Below are positions 1 through 6,983 of a stretch of 20,728 nucleotides of DNA, one piece after another. Source of the stretch: DASRFS01 sp035260725 (GTDB lineage: Bacteria > Patescibacteriota > Microgenomatia > Levybacterales > UBA12049); assembly GCA_035260725.1 (NCBI GenBank), contig DATFUR010000029.1, positions 1 through 20,728 of the forward strand, given 5' to 3'. The position numbers and the translations under genes are program-made. A model generated the notes under the pieces. It was not told where the DNA came from. It was given only the letters and a program-made list of their open reading frames with translations, and searched no databases. The first letter of the stretch is position 1. Each line of letters begins with the position of its first letter.

Positions 1-1533
1 CAATTCTTCGGGCAAAAAGTTTGCGAATTCGGATGAATTAAAACTTTTCTTTTTTTCAAAATAAGTTTTTAAATTGTCTGATATTTTATTGTAAGCTAGG
101 TTATCAAATTCGTAGGATGAAAAAAACTTCTCTTCTTCGTCCAGAAGGTCTTTTACGTTCTCGTTTTGAATAATAAGTGACAAAATATATTGCTCTAAAA
201 TTTCTCTTCTGTATCTTTTTGCAACAGGCGAGCTCGGGACTAACCCCGCAGATGAGTCTTTCTTGGATCCTTCTATTTTTCCGATTTCTTTAGTTAGACT
301 CTGATAAGAGGTATCCAGCTCCTGTGCTAATTTTTTAATGTAATGCTCTTTTACAATTTCGTTTTGGATTTGCGCGATATATGGAAGGAGATCTTGTGTA
401 ACATTTTTTATTCCTTCTGCGGTTTTAATATCGTTTGTTAAAAGTGTTTTTGAAATTATAAAATCGTAAGCCCCCACAGATTCTTTTAGAGCCTTTTTAA
501 AAATTCCCGGGTTTTTTTTGAGCTGCTCGTCCGGATCTTTTTCTTCAAGCACCATTATATTTATTGTCATACCCGCCTTCTCCAAAGGAGCGAGGCTTCT
601 TTTTGTTGCTTCAAAACCCGCGGAGTCCTGATCTAGACAGAGAGTTATTTTTTTGGTAAAACGGGAAAGTAAATTCGCCTGATTTTCGGTTAAGGCCGTC
701 CCTTTAATTGCAACTACATTTTTTATTCCTTCCTTAAAAGAAGAGAGAGCATCAAATTCCCCTTCGACAACAATTGCGCCTTCTTTTTTTATTTCTTCCT
801 TTGCGCTCTCGAGGCCAAAAAACAAACTTCCCTTGTGATAAACCGCTGTTTCTTTGGTGTTTATATATTTTGAAGAATTGCTCTCGTCCATTGACCTGCC
901 GGAAAAACCTACAATGTTTCCCCTGTGGTCGGAAAGAGGAAACATTATTCTTCCTCTAAAAAAATCCAAAATTCTTCCATTTTTTACGATAGACAATCCT
1001 GCTTCCACAAGATCTTCTTTCTTGTGCCCTTTTTTACCCATTAAATATTTACTTAGCGAATTATCGTTCGGAGAAACTCCCAAAGAATAAGTATCTATAA
1101 GAGCCTCGTTTAGCCCTCTTTTTTTAACAAGGTATTCCAAGGCGGTCTTTCCTATCGGATGCTGGGTCAATAAAAAATTATAGAATTTGGCTGCCTGACT
1201 ATTCAGCTTGTAGATTTTTTCTTTTTGAGAATAGACTCCTTTCTGGTAAGTAGACTCCGAAATCGTGACTCCTGCTTTTTTGGCAAGGGTGCGAAGCGCC
1301 TCGGGGAATTCCATATTTTCGTATTCCATAACAAACGAGAAGCAGTCCCCGCCCTTGCCGCAGCCAAAGCAGTGCCAAATTTGGCGCTCGGGGGAAACTA
1401 CGAAGGAAGGCGTATTCTCCTGGTGAAAGGGGCAGTTTGCCTTAAAATTTGCCCCCATTTTCTTAAGAGGAATGTATTCCGAAATAAGAGATACTATGTC
1501 TATTTTTTCTCTGACTTGTCCTGCCTGATCCAT
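1..1533 (-). CDS. dnaG: DNA primase DnaG (3' end outside window)
   Basis: DnaG makes the RNA primers for chromosome replication. The minus frame is open from ATG at 1533 to the left edge, giving 511 residues with no stop. The CHC2 zinc finger is complete: CPFH (C34, H37) and CFGC (C55, C58). A TOPRIM catalytic core follows near residues 255-320, with EGEFD, GTALT and DQDSAG motifs supplying the acidic metal ligands. The start MDQAGQVREKIDIVSLISEY matches the usual DnaG amino end. The C-terminal helicase-binding part is only partly visible. It is divergent from purA with a 70-base gap. No Shine-Dalgarno sequence precedes the ATG. Confidence 0.97.
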   Translation of the reverse strand, partial: MDQAGQVREKIDIVSLISEYIPLKKMGANFKANCPFHQENTPSFVVSPERQIWHCFGCGKGGDCFSFVMEYENMEFPEALRTLAKKAGVTISESTYQKGVYSQKEKIYKLNSQAAKFYNFLLTQHPIGKTALEYLVKKRGLNEALIDTYSLGVSPNDNSLSKYLMGKKGHKKEDLVEAGLSIVKNGRILDFFRGRIMFPLSDHRGNIVGFSGRSMDESNSSKYINTKETAVYHKGSLFFGLESAKEEIKKEGAIVVEGEFDALSSFKEGIKNVVAIKGTALTENQANLLSRFTKKITLCLDQDSAGFEATKRSLAPLEKAGMTINIMVLEEKDPDEQLKKNPGIFKKALKESVGAYDFIISKTLLTNDIKTAEGIKNVTQDLLPYIAQIQNEIVKEHYIKKLAQELDTSYQSLTKEIGKIEGSKKDSSAGLVPSSPVAKRYRREILEQYILSLIIQNENVKDLLDEEEKFFSSYEFDNLAYNKISDNLKTYFEKKKSFNSSEFANFLPEEL

Positions 1534-1548
1534 AACTTAATCGACTCT

Positions 1549-1557
1549 ATTCTACCA
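1549..1557 (-). promoter_or_regulatory. Possible extended -10 box of dnaG
   Basis: On the minus strand TGG-TAGAAT lies 15 bases before the dnaG ATG, which would give a leader of roughly 9 bases. No good -35 is spaced at 16-18 bases. An alternative minus promoter, TTGTAT-18-TGCAAT, sits farther back on the same DNA as the purA promoter. The choice between the two cannot be made from sequence alone. Confidence 0.4.
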
Positions 1558-1559
1558 TA

Positions 1560-1589
1560 TTGCATTTGAGCCGGGTTTTTTTATACAAT
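1560..1589 (+). promoter_or_regulatory. purA promoter
   Basis: TTGCAT (1560-1565), an 18-base spacer and TACAAT (1584-1589) form a plausible sigma-70-type promoter. Its start point would fall near 1596, about 8 bases before the ATG at 1604. Read on the other strand, the same hexamers give TTGTAT-18-TGCAAT facing dnaG. Confidence 0.55.
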
Positions 1590-1603
1590 AACTTTTGGGC
1601 TTT

Positions 1604-2875
1604 ATGGCGGTTTCTTTAGTTATTGGAGCCCAATGGGGCGACGAAGGAAAAGGAAAGATAATTGATTATCTTTCTAAAAACGCAGATTATACGGTCCGAT
1701 TCCACGGCGGCAACAACGCAGGCCACACGGTAATTAATAACTTAGGTAGCTTCGCAATGCATCTTATTCCAAGTGGGGTTTTTAATCCAAGGGCAAAAGC
1801 GTTAATTGCAAACGGTGTTATTTTGGACCTTGAAGTTTTGGTCTCGGAAATCCAAACTCTAAAAAAAGCAAATATTAAACTTAAAAATAGGTTGTTTATT
1901 TCTCCGCGGTGCCACGTAATTATGCCCTACCATAAACTTCTGGATAGACTTTATGAAGATGCAAAAGGCAAAGGTAAAGTAGGCACGACGGGAAGAGGAA
2001 TCGGCCCATGTTATGCCGATAAGGTAAGTTACAACGGCATAAGGCTTGCAGATTTTTTCGATAAGAAAAACTTTGATAAAAGACTGGAGAACCAGCTTTT
2101 GATAAAAAACAAAATTCTGAAATCTTTAGGGTCCAAACCTCTAAATAAAAAGGCTGTTGAAAAAGAGCTCTTCCCTCTTTTTAAAAAATTGAGGCCTTTT
2201 ATTGCCGAGACCTACTCTCTCTTAGACAAAGCTATCGATAACAAGAAGGAGATTCTGCTTGAAGGCGCTCAAGGAGTTTTTCTTGACGTTGACTGGGGAA
2301 CTTATCCTTTTGTTACTGCCTCAACTACTATTTCGGGGGGGGCTACGTCGGGCACCGGAATAAATCCTAGAAAAATAGAAAAAATAATTGGAGTCACAAA
2401 AGCATATATGACAAGAGTCGGCCAAGGCCCGATGCCAACGGAACAATTAAATGGTATCGGAACAAAACTTCAAGAAGAAGGAATGGAATTTGGGACTACA
2501 ACCGGCAGACGCCGAAGGTGCGGCTGGCTGGATTTGGAGTTATTAAGATTTGCTGCAAAAATTAACGGATTCTCGGAAATTGCCATAACCAAATTGGACG
2601 TTTTGGACAATTTTGACTCGATTAAAATTTGTACTCAATATAGGTTAAACGGCAAGAAAGTACAATACGAAGATGGAGATGCAAATTTTCTGGAAAAAGT
2701 AACACCGGTCTACAAAACAATGAAAGGTTGGAAACTCTCGACAAAAGGAGTAACAAGGTTCTCCGATTTACCAAAAGCTGCAAAGCTTTATATAAAAGAG
2801 ATCGAAAAAACAATTGGAGTCAAAGTTACATTTGTGTCAACAGGGCAAAAAAGAAATGACATCATCAAAATCTAA
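1604..2875 (+). CDS. purA: Adenylosuccinate synthetase PurA
   Basis: PurA joins IMP and aspartate with GTP to make adenylosuccinate, the first of two steps from IMP to AMP. The 423-aa product has the full family length. Visible motifs are QWGDEGKGK (catalytic Asp and P-loop) at the start, NNAGHTV (catalytic His), QGVFLDVDWGTYPFVT, the TTTGRRRRCGWLD loop and the guanine-binding TKLDVLD. The ATG at 1604 (MAVSLVIGAQ) is preferred over an in-frame TTG at 1595 because it matches the family start and the promoter position. A run of eight G lies in the middle of the gene. It starts the plus-strand nucleotide block and is followed 11 bases later by the Nudix gene. Confidence 0.97.
   Translation: MAVSLVIGAQWGDEGKGKIIDYLSKNADYTVRFHGGNNAGHTVINNLGSFAMHLIPSGVFNPRAKALIANGVILDLEVLVSEIQTLKKANIKLKNRLFISPRCHVIMPYHKLLDRLYEDAKGKGKVGTTGRGIGPCYADKVSYNGIRLADFFDKKNFDKRLENQLLIKNKILKSLGSKPLNKKAVEKELFPLFKKLRPFIAETYSLLDKAIDNKKEILLEGAQGVFLDVDWGTYPFVTASTTISGGATSGTGINPRKIEKIIGVTKAYMTRVGQGPMPTEQLNGIGTKLQEEGMEFGTTTGRRRRCGWLDLELLRFAAKINGFSEIAITKLDVLDNFDSIKICTQYRLNGKKVQYEDGDANFLEKVTPVYKTMKGWKLSTKGVTRFSDLPKAAKLYIKEIEKTIGVKVTFVSTGQKRNDIIKI
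2335..2342 (+). repeat. G8 homopolymer inside purA
   Basis: Eight consecutive G residues encode the S-G-G-A junction of PurA's conserved Gly-rich segment. The reading frame is intact here. Such a run is unusual in this AT-rich DNA and is a potential slippage site. Confidence 0.9.
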
Positions 2876-2886
2876 TCAACTTATTT

Positions 2887-3351
2887 ATGCCACACATACA
2901 TTCTTTAATTGATTTTGCGGTTGAAGTCTTCATCGTTCATGAGGATAAGGTTTTACTAAGAAGACACGATAAATATAAAATATGGCTAAGTGTTGGAGGT
3001 CATATTGAGCTTAATGAAGATCCTAATCAAGCTGCTCTAAGAGAAGTAAAAGAAGAGGTAGGCCTAGATATTAAGTTGGACGAAAGCCTAAAACCTACAT
3101 ACCAAAAGGGTGATACCTTGGAATTAATTCCTCCCTATTTCCTTAACCGCCACAGAATTGAACCTAACCATGAACATGTAGTCCTAGTTTATTTTGCTAC
3201 TTCTAGTACTGACAAAATATTACAACCAACTAAAGGCGAACAAAGCGAAGAATGCAGGTGGTTTAGCAAAAAAGAAATTGAACAAAGTGAAGATATAATT
3301 CCTAATGTAAAATTTTACGCAATAAAGGCTCTGGAAAAACTAGCTAATTAA
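2887..3351 (+). CDS. Nudix hydrolase
   Basis: The 154-aa protein has a perfect Nudix box (G-x5-E-x7-REUxEExGU) at residues 38-60, with REVKEEVGL as its catalytic core. Nudix enzymes hydrolyse nucleoside diphosphates linked to another moiety using Mg or Mn. The substrate cannot be told from the sequence. A role in nucleotide clean-up is inferred from its position between purA and purB. It begins 11 bases after purA with no obvious promoter or Shine-Dalgarno sequence, so it is probably co-transcribed with purA. It is a single-domain Nudix protein with no fused domain. Confidence 0.9.
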   Translation: MPHIHSLIDFAVEVFIVHEDKVLLRRHDKYKIWLSVGGHIELNEDPNQAALREVKEEVGLDIKLDESLKPTYQKGDTLELIPPYFLNRHRIEPNHEHVVLVYFATSSTDKILQPTKGEQSEECRWFSKKEIEQSEDIIPNVKFYAIKALEKLAN

Positions 3352-3366
3352 TATATGAGTAACTTT

Positions 3367-3395
3367 TTGACTTTAGATGAAAATTAAGGTATATA
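3367..3395 (+). promoter_or_regulatory. purB promoter (decides the start codon)
   Basis: TTGACT (3367-3372), a 17-base spacer and TATATA (3390-3395) predict a transcription start near 3402. This lies downstream of an in-frame ATG at 3377, so that ATG would not be in the mRNA. The ATG at 3407 becomes the likely start. Confidence 0.65.
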
Positions 3396-3406
3396 AGTAT
3401 AAACTT

Positions 3407-4810
3407 ATGCAGGAAAAGGGTAAGCCACTCCACTTAACAGAATTAACAGCAGTAACTCCTCTTGATGGCAGGTATTCTAGCCGGACAGAAGAATTAAGAC
3501 CTTTTGTCTCCGAATACGCATTGATTCAAACTCGAATGGAAGTTGAAGCAAAATATCTAATAGCTTTATCCGAAGTTGGAGTTGTTAGACGACTCTCAAG
3601 AGAAGAAAAAGAAAGGCTAACCCTTCTTGGACCAAATCTTAGCCTCGACGAAGCGGAAAAAGTAAAAAAGATTGAAGACACAACAAGACATGATGTTAAG
3701 GCAATGGAAAGAGCATTTCGCGAAATGCTCAAGGGCACTTCTCTTGAAGATGTTACAGAAAAAATCCATATAGGGCTGACTTCGGAAGACGTTAATAACA
3801 TTTCTTATAGGTTGATGTTAAAAAGAGCCACACAGGGCGTCGTCTTGCCCCAACTAAGTCTGGTAATAGACGACCTTGTAACCAAGGCTGAAGCGGGCAA
3901 GGCAACCCCTATGTTAGCGCGGACCCATGGCCAACCCGCAATTCCGACAACTCTTGGCAAGGAAATTGTTAATTTTGCTCAAAGACTAAACGGGCAAGTT
4001 CAACAATTAAAAGATAGGAGACTAACCGGTAAATTAAATGGTGCGGTAGGAAATTTTAATGCCTTAAAAGTGACATATCCTGATGTCGACTGGGTAAAGT
4101 TTTCGGAGGACTTTGTTTCTTCATTTGGCCTTGAACCCAATCTAATTACAACTCAAATAAATCCTTACGATGACATGGCCGAGTATTTTCAGAACTATCA
4201 GAGAATAAACAACATACTCATAGATTTGGATCAGGATATTTGGAGGTATATAAGCGACCATTGGTTCTCACAGGAAGTAAAAAAAGGAGAAGTTGGATCT
4301 TCCACTATGCCTCAGAAAGTAAATCCCATAGATTTTGAGAATTCCGAAGGAAATTTAGGATTGGCAAATGCAATTTTTGAGTTTCTTTCAAGAAAACTTC
4401 CCGTTTCAAGACTCCAACGCGACCTTTCGGACAGCACTGTAATAAGAAATATTGGAACCTCTCTGGGATACAGTGTAGTTGCCTATAAAAGTCTTTTGAC
4501 CGGGCTTGGAAAAATACATCCAAACGAGGGTGAGTTATCGAAAAGTCTTAATAGTGACTGGGCAATTCTTACAGAAGGCGTTCAAACAATTTTGAGAGAA
4601 GCAGGCGTTGAGGATCCATATTCTCTGATCGCCAATTCAAGCAGAGGCGAACATTTTGGTAAAGAAGAATGGGAACAATGGATTGATGGATTGCCCGTAG
4701 ACGATTCACAAAAAAGAATGCTCAAAAATCTTACCCCTGAAAAATATATTGGCCTTGCAGTTTTGCTCACGGAAAAAGCCATAAAAGAAATAAAATCTTC
4801 CAATAAATAG
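3407..4810 (+). CDS. purB: Adenylosuccinate lyase PurB
   Basis: PurB cleaves adenylosuccinate to AMP and fumarate, completing the IMP-to-AMP route begun by PurA. It belongs to the fumarase/aspartase superfamily. Signs are HIGLTSEDVNN, RTHGQPAIPTTLGKE (about residue 173 on) and the signature SSTMPQKVNPIDFEN (about residue 297 on), which carries the mobile catalytic Ser loop. The last motif and the length (467 aa) resemble the long E. coli-type PurB. The chosen start gives MQEKGKPLHLTELTAVTPLDGRY, which fits the family. An upstream ATG at 3377 adds ten residues but lies on the promoter. The HAD-like gene follows after 3 bases. Confidence 0.96.
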   Translation: MQEKGKPLHLTELTAVTPLDGRYSSRTEELRPFVSEYALIQTRMEVEAKYLIALSEVGVVRRLSREEKERLTLLGPNLSLDEAEKVKKIEDTTRHDVKAMERAFREMLKGTSLEDVTEKIHIGLTSEDVNNISYRLMLKRATQGVVLPQLSLVIDDLVTKAEAGKATPMLARTHGQPAIPTTLGKEIVNFAQRLNGQVQQLKDRRLTGKLNGAVGNFNALKVTYPDVDWVKFSEDFVSSFGLEPNLITTQINPYDDMAEYFQNYQRINNILIDLDQDIWRYISDHWFSQEVKKGEVGSSTMPQKVNPIDFENSEGNLGLANAIFEFLSRKLPVSRLQRDLSDSTVIRNIGTSLGYSVVAYKSLLTGLGKIHPNEGELSKSLNSDWAILTEGVQTILREAGVEDPYSLIANSSRGEHFGKEEWEQWIDGLPVDDSQKRMLKNLTPEKYIGLAVLLTEKAIKEIKSSNK

Positions 4811-4813
4811 TTT

Positions 4814-5473
4814 ATGGGTAGATCCGAAAGAGGAATTGTCTTCACCAACGATCTTGATGGAGTACATTTTAGAGCTCCTTTGCCTATCAAAACGGCAATA
4901 AGAATCGCAAGACGTTCCCCTTTGCCCGAGTCGGGTGCGAAGATAGGCGAATACTCACCCCATGGAATAAAAGAAGTTGCATTAAGCAGAGTATCTATTT
5001 TTATGCATTCCAGACGCCCTGTTAATAGAGGTGGTCTGGAAGGCTTAGGACTATTTAAAGATGCTGCGGAAAGAAATCAAAGGGATCTAAAATTCGCCGC
5101 TTTGTCCGGAAGAGAATCGGATAAACACAAGATGACCGTGGACAGACTTAGGAAATCGGGCCACATGGATTATTTTACGGATCTTTTTTTAAACCAAGGA
5201 GCAAGAGGTATTCCGTGGAAGGAATTTGTAATAAGAGGGCTTCTTGAAGAAGGACAAAAAGTCGTTCATATCGATGACGATCCGCGGGCCGGTATATGTG
5301 TAGCAAGAATTGACGCGGAAAATGTTCTGGTTTATCTTCTTCGTAATCTTTCCAACCACCCCAGACTATTAAAAAGATTTATGGGAGAACTTCCACCTAA
5401 TTTGGTTCTTGTACAAAACTTTAGGAAAGCTTCTGAAGATTTCGACAAAAGATTGTCCGAAGGTAAATTCTAA
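4814..5473 (+). CDS. HAD-like hydrolase, unknown substrate
   Basis: This 219-aa protein shows scattered HAD-superfamily motifs. They are NDLDG at residues 12-16 (two Asp, the first the likely nucleophile), LSGRE with Ser98 (motif II), a Lys near 136 (motif III) and VVHIDDDPRAG near 151-160 (motif IV acidic pair). HAD enzymes are mostly phosphatases. The assignment rests on motif order rather than close family recognition. It starts 3 bases after purB and has no separate promoter, so it is likely co-expressed with purB. No signal peptide or membrane segment is seen. Confidence 0.6.
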   Translation: MGRSERGIVFTNDLDGVHFRAPLPIKTAIRIARRSPLPESGAKIGEYSPHGIKEVALSRVSIFMHSRRPVNRGGLEGLGLFKDAAERNQRDLKFAALSGRESDKHKMTVDRLRKSGHMDYFTDLFLNQGARGIPWKEFVIRGLLEEGQKVVHIDDDPRAGICVARIDAENVLVYLLRNLSNHPRLLKRFMGELPPNLVLVQNFRKASEDFDKRLSEGKF

Positions 5474-5506
5474 AACCCTCTCTTCCTAAAAATTGACACC
5501 GTAGTA

Positions 5507-5512
5507 TATAAT
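5507..5512 (+). promoter_or_regulatory. -10 box of the 63-aa gene
   Basis: A perfect TATAAT ends 10 bases before the ATG at 5523. TTGACA at 5493-5498 is nearby but only 8 bases upstream, too close to serve as its -35. The predicted leader is only a few bases. Confidence 0.5.
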
Positions 5513-5522
5513 ATATCCTATA

Positions 5523-5714
5523 ATGAGTGAGGGTGAGATCAGAAAACCAACAGAAGTAGATGCGGTAAAAAAAGCTGGCATAAAACTTGGACCAGGTTAT
5601 ATGCTTGATCCGGAGAATGATGCGGCTCTTGCTGTCTTAGATGATCTCGAATTCCCTTTATCAACAATGCGACCTCAACCTCTTGCTTCTTCATCCACGG
5701 AAAGTTTTGAATAA
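5523..5714 (+). CDS. Small hypothetical protein, 63 aa
   Basis: I do not recognise this protein. It is acidic, has no Cys, no membrane segment and no signal peptide, and contains a short acidic stretch (LDDLEF) near the middle and a Ser-rich end. Coding potential is supported by a -10 box at 5507-5512, by its fit between flanking genes (49 bases after the HAD-like gene and 45 before the HD gene), and by a clean start and stop. The real function is unknown. It could be a small regulatory partner of one of its neighbours, but that is speculation. Confidence 0.5.
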   Translation: MSEGEIRKPTEVDAVKKAGIKLGPGYMLDPENDAALAVLDDLEFPLSTMRPQPLASSSTESFE

Positions 5715-5740
5715 TTAAATTAGCTTCAAATTAACTACTG

Positions 5741-5749
5741 TGGTATACT
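5741..5749 (+). promoter_or_regulatory. Extended -10 box of the HD-domain gene
   Basis: TGG-TATACT is an extended -10 element ending 10 bases before the ATG at 5760. A weak -35 (TAGCTT, 5721-5726) has the right 17-base spacing. The leader would be about 4 bases. Confidence 0.6.
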
Positions 5750-5759
5750 ATCGGCTTCT

Positions 5760-6965
5760 ATGAAAGAGGCTGTGCAAGAAAGGCTAAGGGGAGACGAGCA
5801 ATTAGTTATATATTTGCCCTTTTCGGACATGATGCCGGAGGGAATATATGAGCAGGACGATATTTTCAAAGCTCTAGTTTCCTTATTGCCGCCCACCGGA
5901 CGACATTTTCCGCCAGAGAGAATAAATCATGTGAGAGCCTTAGGTTTACTAACGCACGTTGGCCCTGATCCTGAAAATCAATATTTTACTTCTTTCGAAC
6001 ATACCCGTTTTTTCCATACGCTTCTTGTTGCCAGAACGGGCGAGAAGATATTAAGAAACAATAATGCTTCTGAATCTGACATTAAAACTTTCATAGCATC
6101 CGCGATTCTCCACGATGCGGCTACACCCGCTTTAGGAGATGCCACAAAAGCAGTCGACCCGGCAAATCTTGACGAAGAAGAGTTCTGGTGGGAAGGGGTA
6201 ACCCCTAAAGGTTGGTCTTATCTTGAAAGTATAGGCGCAACAAAAGAGAAAATAGATGACGTTATTAAAAATAAAGGAATTCTAGGAAGAACGTTAGACA
6301 TTGCAGATAGAATTGCCTACGTTATGAGGGACTTATATACTTTCCAGAGTGAACCGGCAGTCTCCGCAATACTCTCTAACTACCCTCAAATTGGAAACAT
6401 TTATAAAGACCTTGTGGTGGATTTTGAAGGAGAAGAAGTTTACTTTAAAGACCCAGAAACACTTGGAACATTTTTGCTTCTTAGAGGTTTTTTAAACAAA
6501 AATCTTTATCTGCACCCTGTAAATATGGGCAGAGATTTAAAGTTTGCAAATTTATTAAATCCTTATTACTCAACGACCGCAAAAGAGGGAAAATTAAATC
6601 CAACAATGCTTCGTCAAATGACCGATCAAGAACTTATGGAGTGGTTGGAAAAAGCTCAAGGCATAGAGGCAATGTCTCCGGGCCACTCTTATTTTGACTT
6701 TATAAGATGGTTTCCGCACTTTAAAAAATTCAGTACCTTAAAAGGGGCGGAAACGCAGAAAAGTAAACTTGAAAAAGATTCTAAATTCCAAGTAATTGGT
6801 ATAAAAGAATCCAAGGGATTTAACCCCGGCGTCTCATATAAAGTTAAAGACGAATACGGCAGAATTGTGGAATACAAAAAAGCCGAACCAGAATCAGCAA
6901 GAATGTTGGAGACTCTGGCGCAGTCTACTAAAGGTTTTTTTGTTTTTTTCCAAGAAGCCTCCTAA
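5760..6965 (+). CDS. HD-domain phosphohydrolase-like protein
   Basis: The 401-aa product carries an HD-type metal site: FEHTRFFHT (H81, H86), AILHDAATPALGD (H118, D119) and LDIADRIAYVMRD (D183). The order matches the dNTP triphosphohydrolase/SAMHD1-like branch, which degrades dNTPs or related nucleotides. The usual second His motif (HDxGHxPFxH) is replaced by HDAATPALGD, so activity or substrate may differ. The C-terminal 200 residues are not recognised. It has its own promoter. Proximity to purA, purB and Nudix fits nucleotide metabolism, though this is inference. Confidence 0.75.
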   Translation: MKEAVQERLRGDEQLVIYLPFSDMMPEGIYEQDDIFKALVSLLPPTGRHFPPERINHVRALGLLTHVGPDPENQYFTSFEHTRFFHTLLVARTGEKILRNNNASESDIKTFIASAILHDAATPALGDATKAVDPANLDEEEFWWEGVTPKGWSYLESIGATKEKIDDVIKNKGILGRTLDIADRIAYVMRDLYTFQSEPAVSAILSNYPQIGNIYKDLVVDFEGEEVYFKDPETLGTFLLLRGFLNKNLYLHPVNMGRDLKFANLLNPYYSTTAKEGKLNPTMLRQMTDQELMEWLEKAQGIEAMSPGHSYFDFIRWFPHFKKFSTLKGAETQKSKLEKDSKFQVIGIKESKGFNPGVSYKVKDEYGRIVEYKKAEPESARMLETLAQSTKGFFVFFQEAS

Positions 6966-6968
6966 CTC

Positions 6969-6977
6969 TGCTATTAT
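6969..6977 (+). promoter_or_regulatory. Extended -10 box of comM (leaderless)
   Basis: TGC-TATTAT ends exactly 6 bases before the ATG at 6984, so transcription should start on the A of the start codon. The box overlaps nothing coding, because the preceding stop is at 6965. Confidence 0.65.
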
Positions 6978-6983
6978 TAAATC

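Noticed and set aside
1225..1569. Plus-strand open frame of 114 codons overlapping dnaG
   Set aside because: It lies opposite the dnaG zinc finger coding region, where the minus frame has clear CHC2 motifs. No recognisable domain or promoter.
5493..5498. TTGACA upstream of the 63-aa gene as a -35 box
   Set aside because: It is a perfect hexamer but only 8 bases from the TATAAT at 5507. A TATAAT overlapping the ATG would be 20 bases away. Neither spacing works well, so it was left out of the promoter call.
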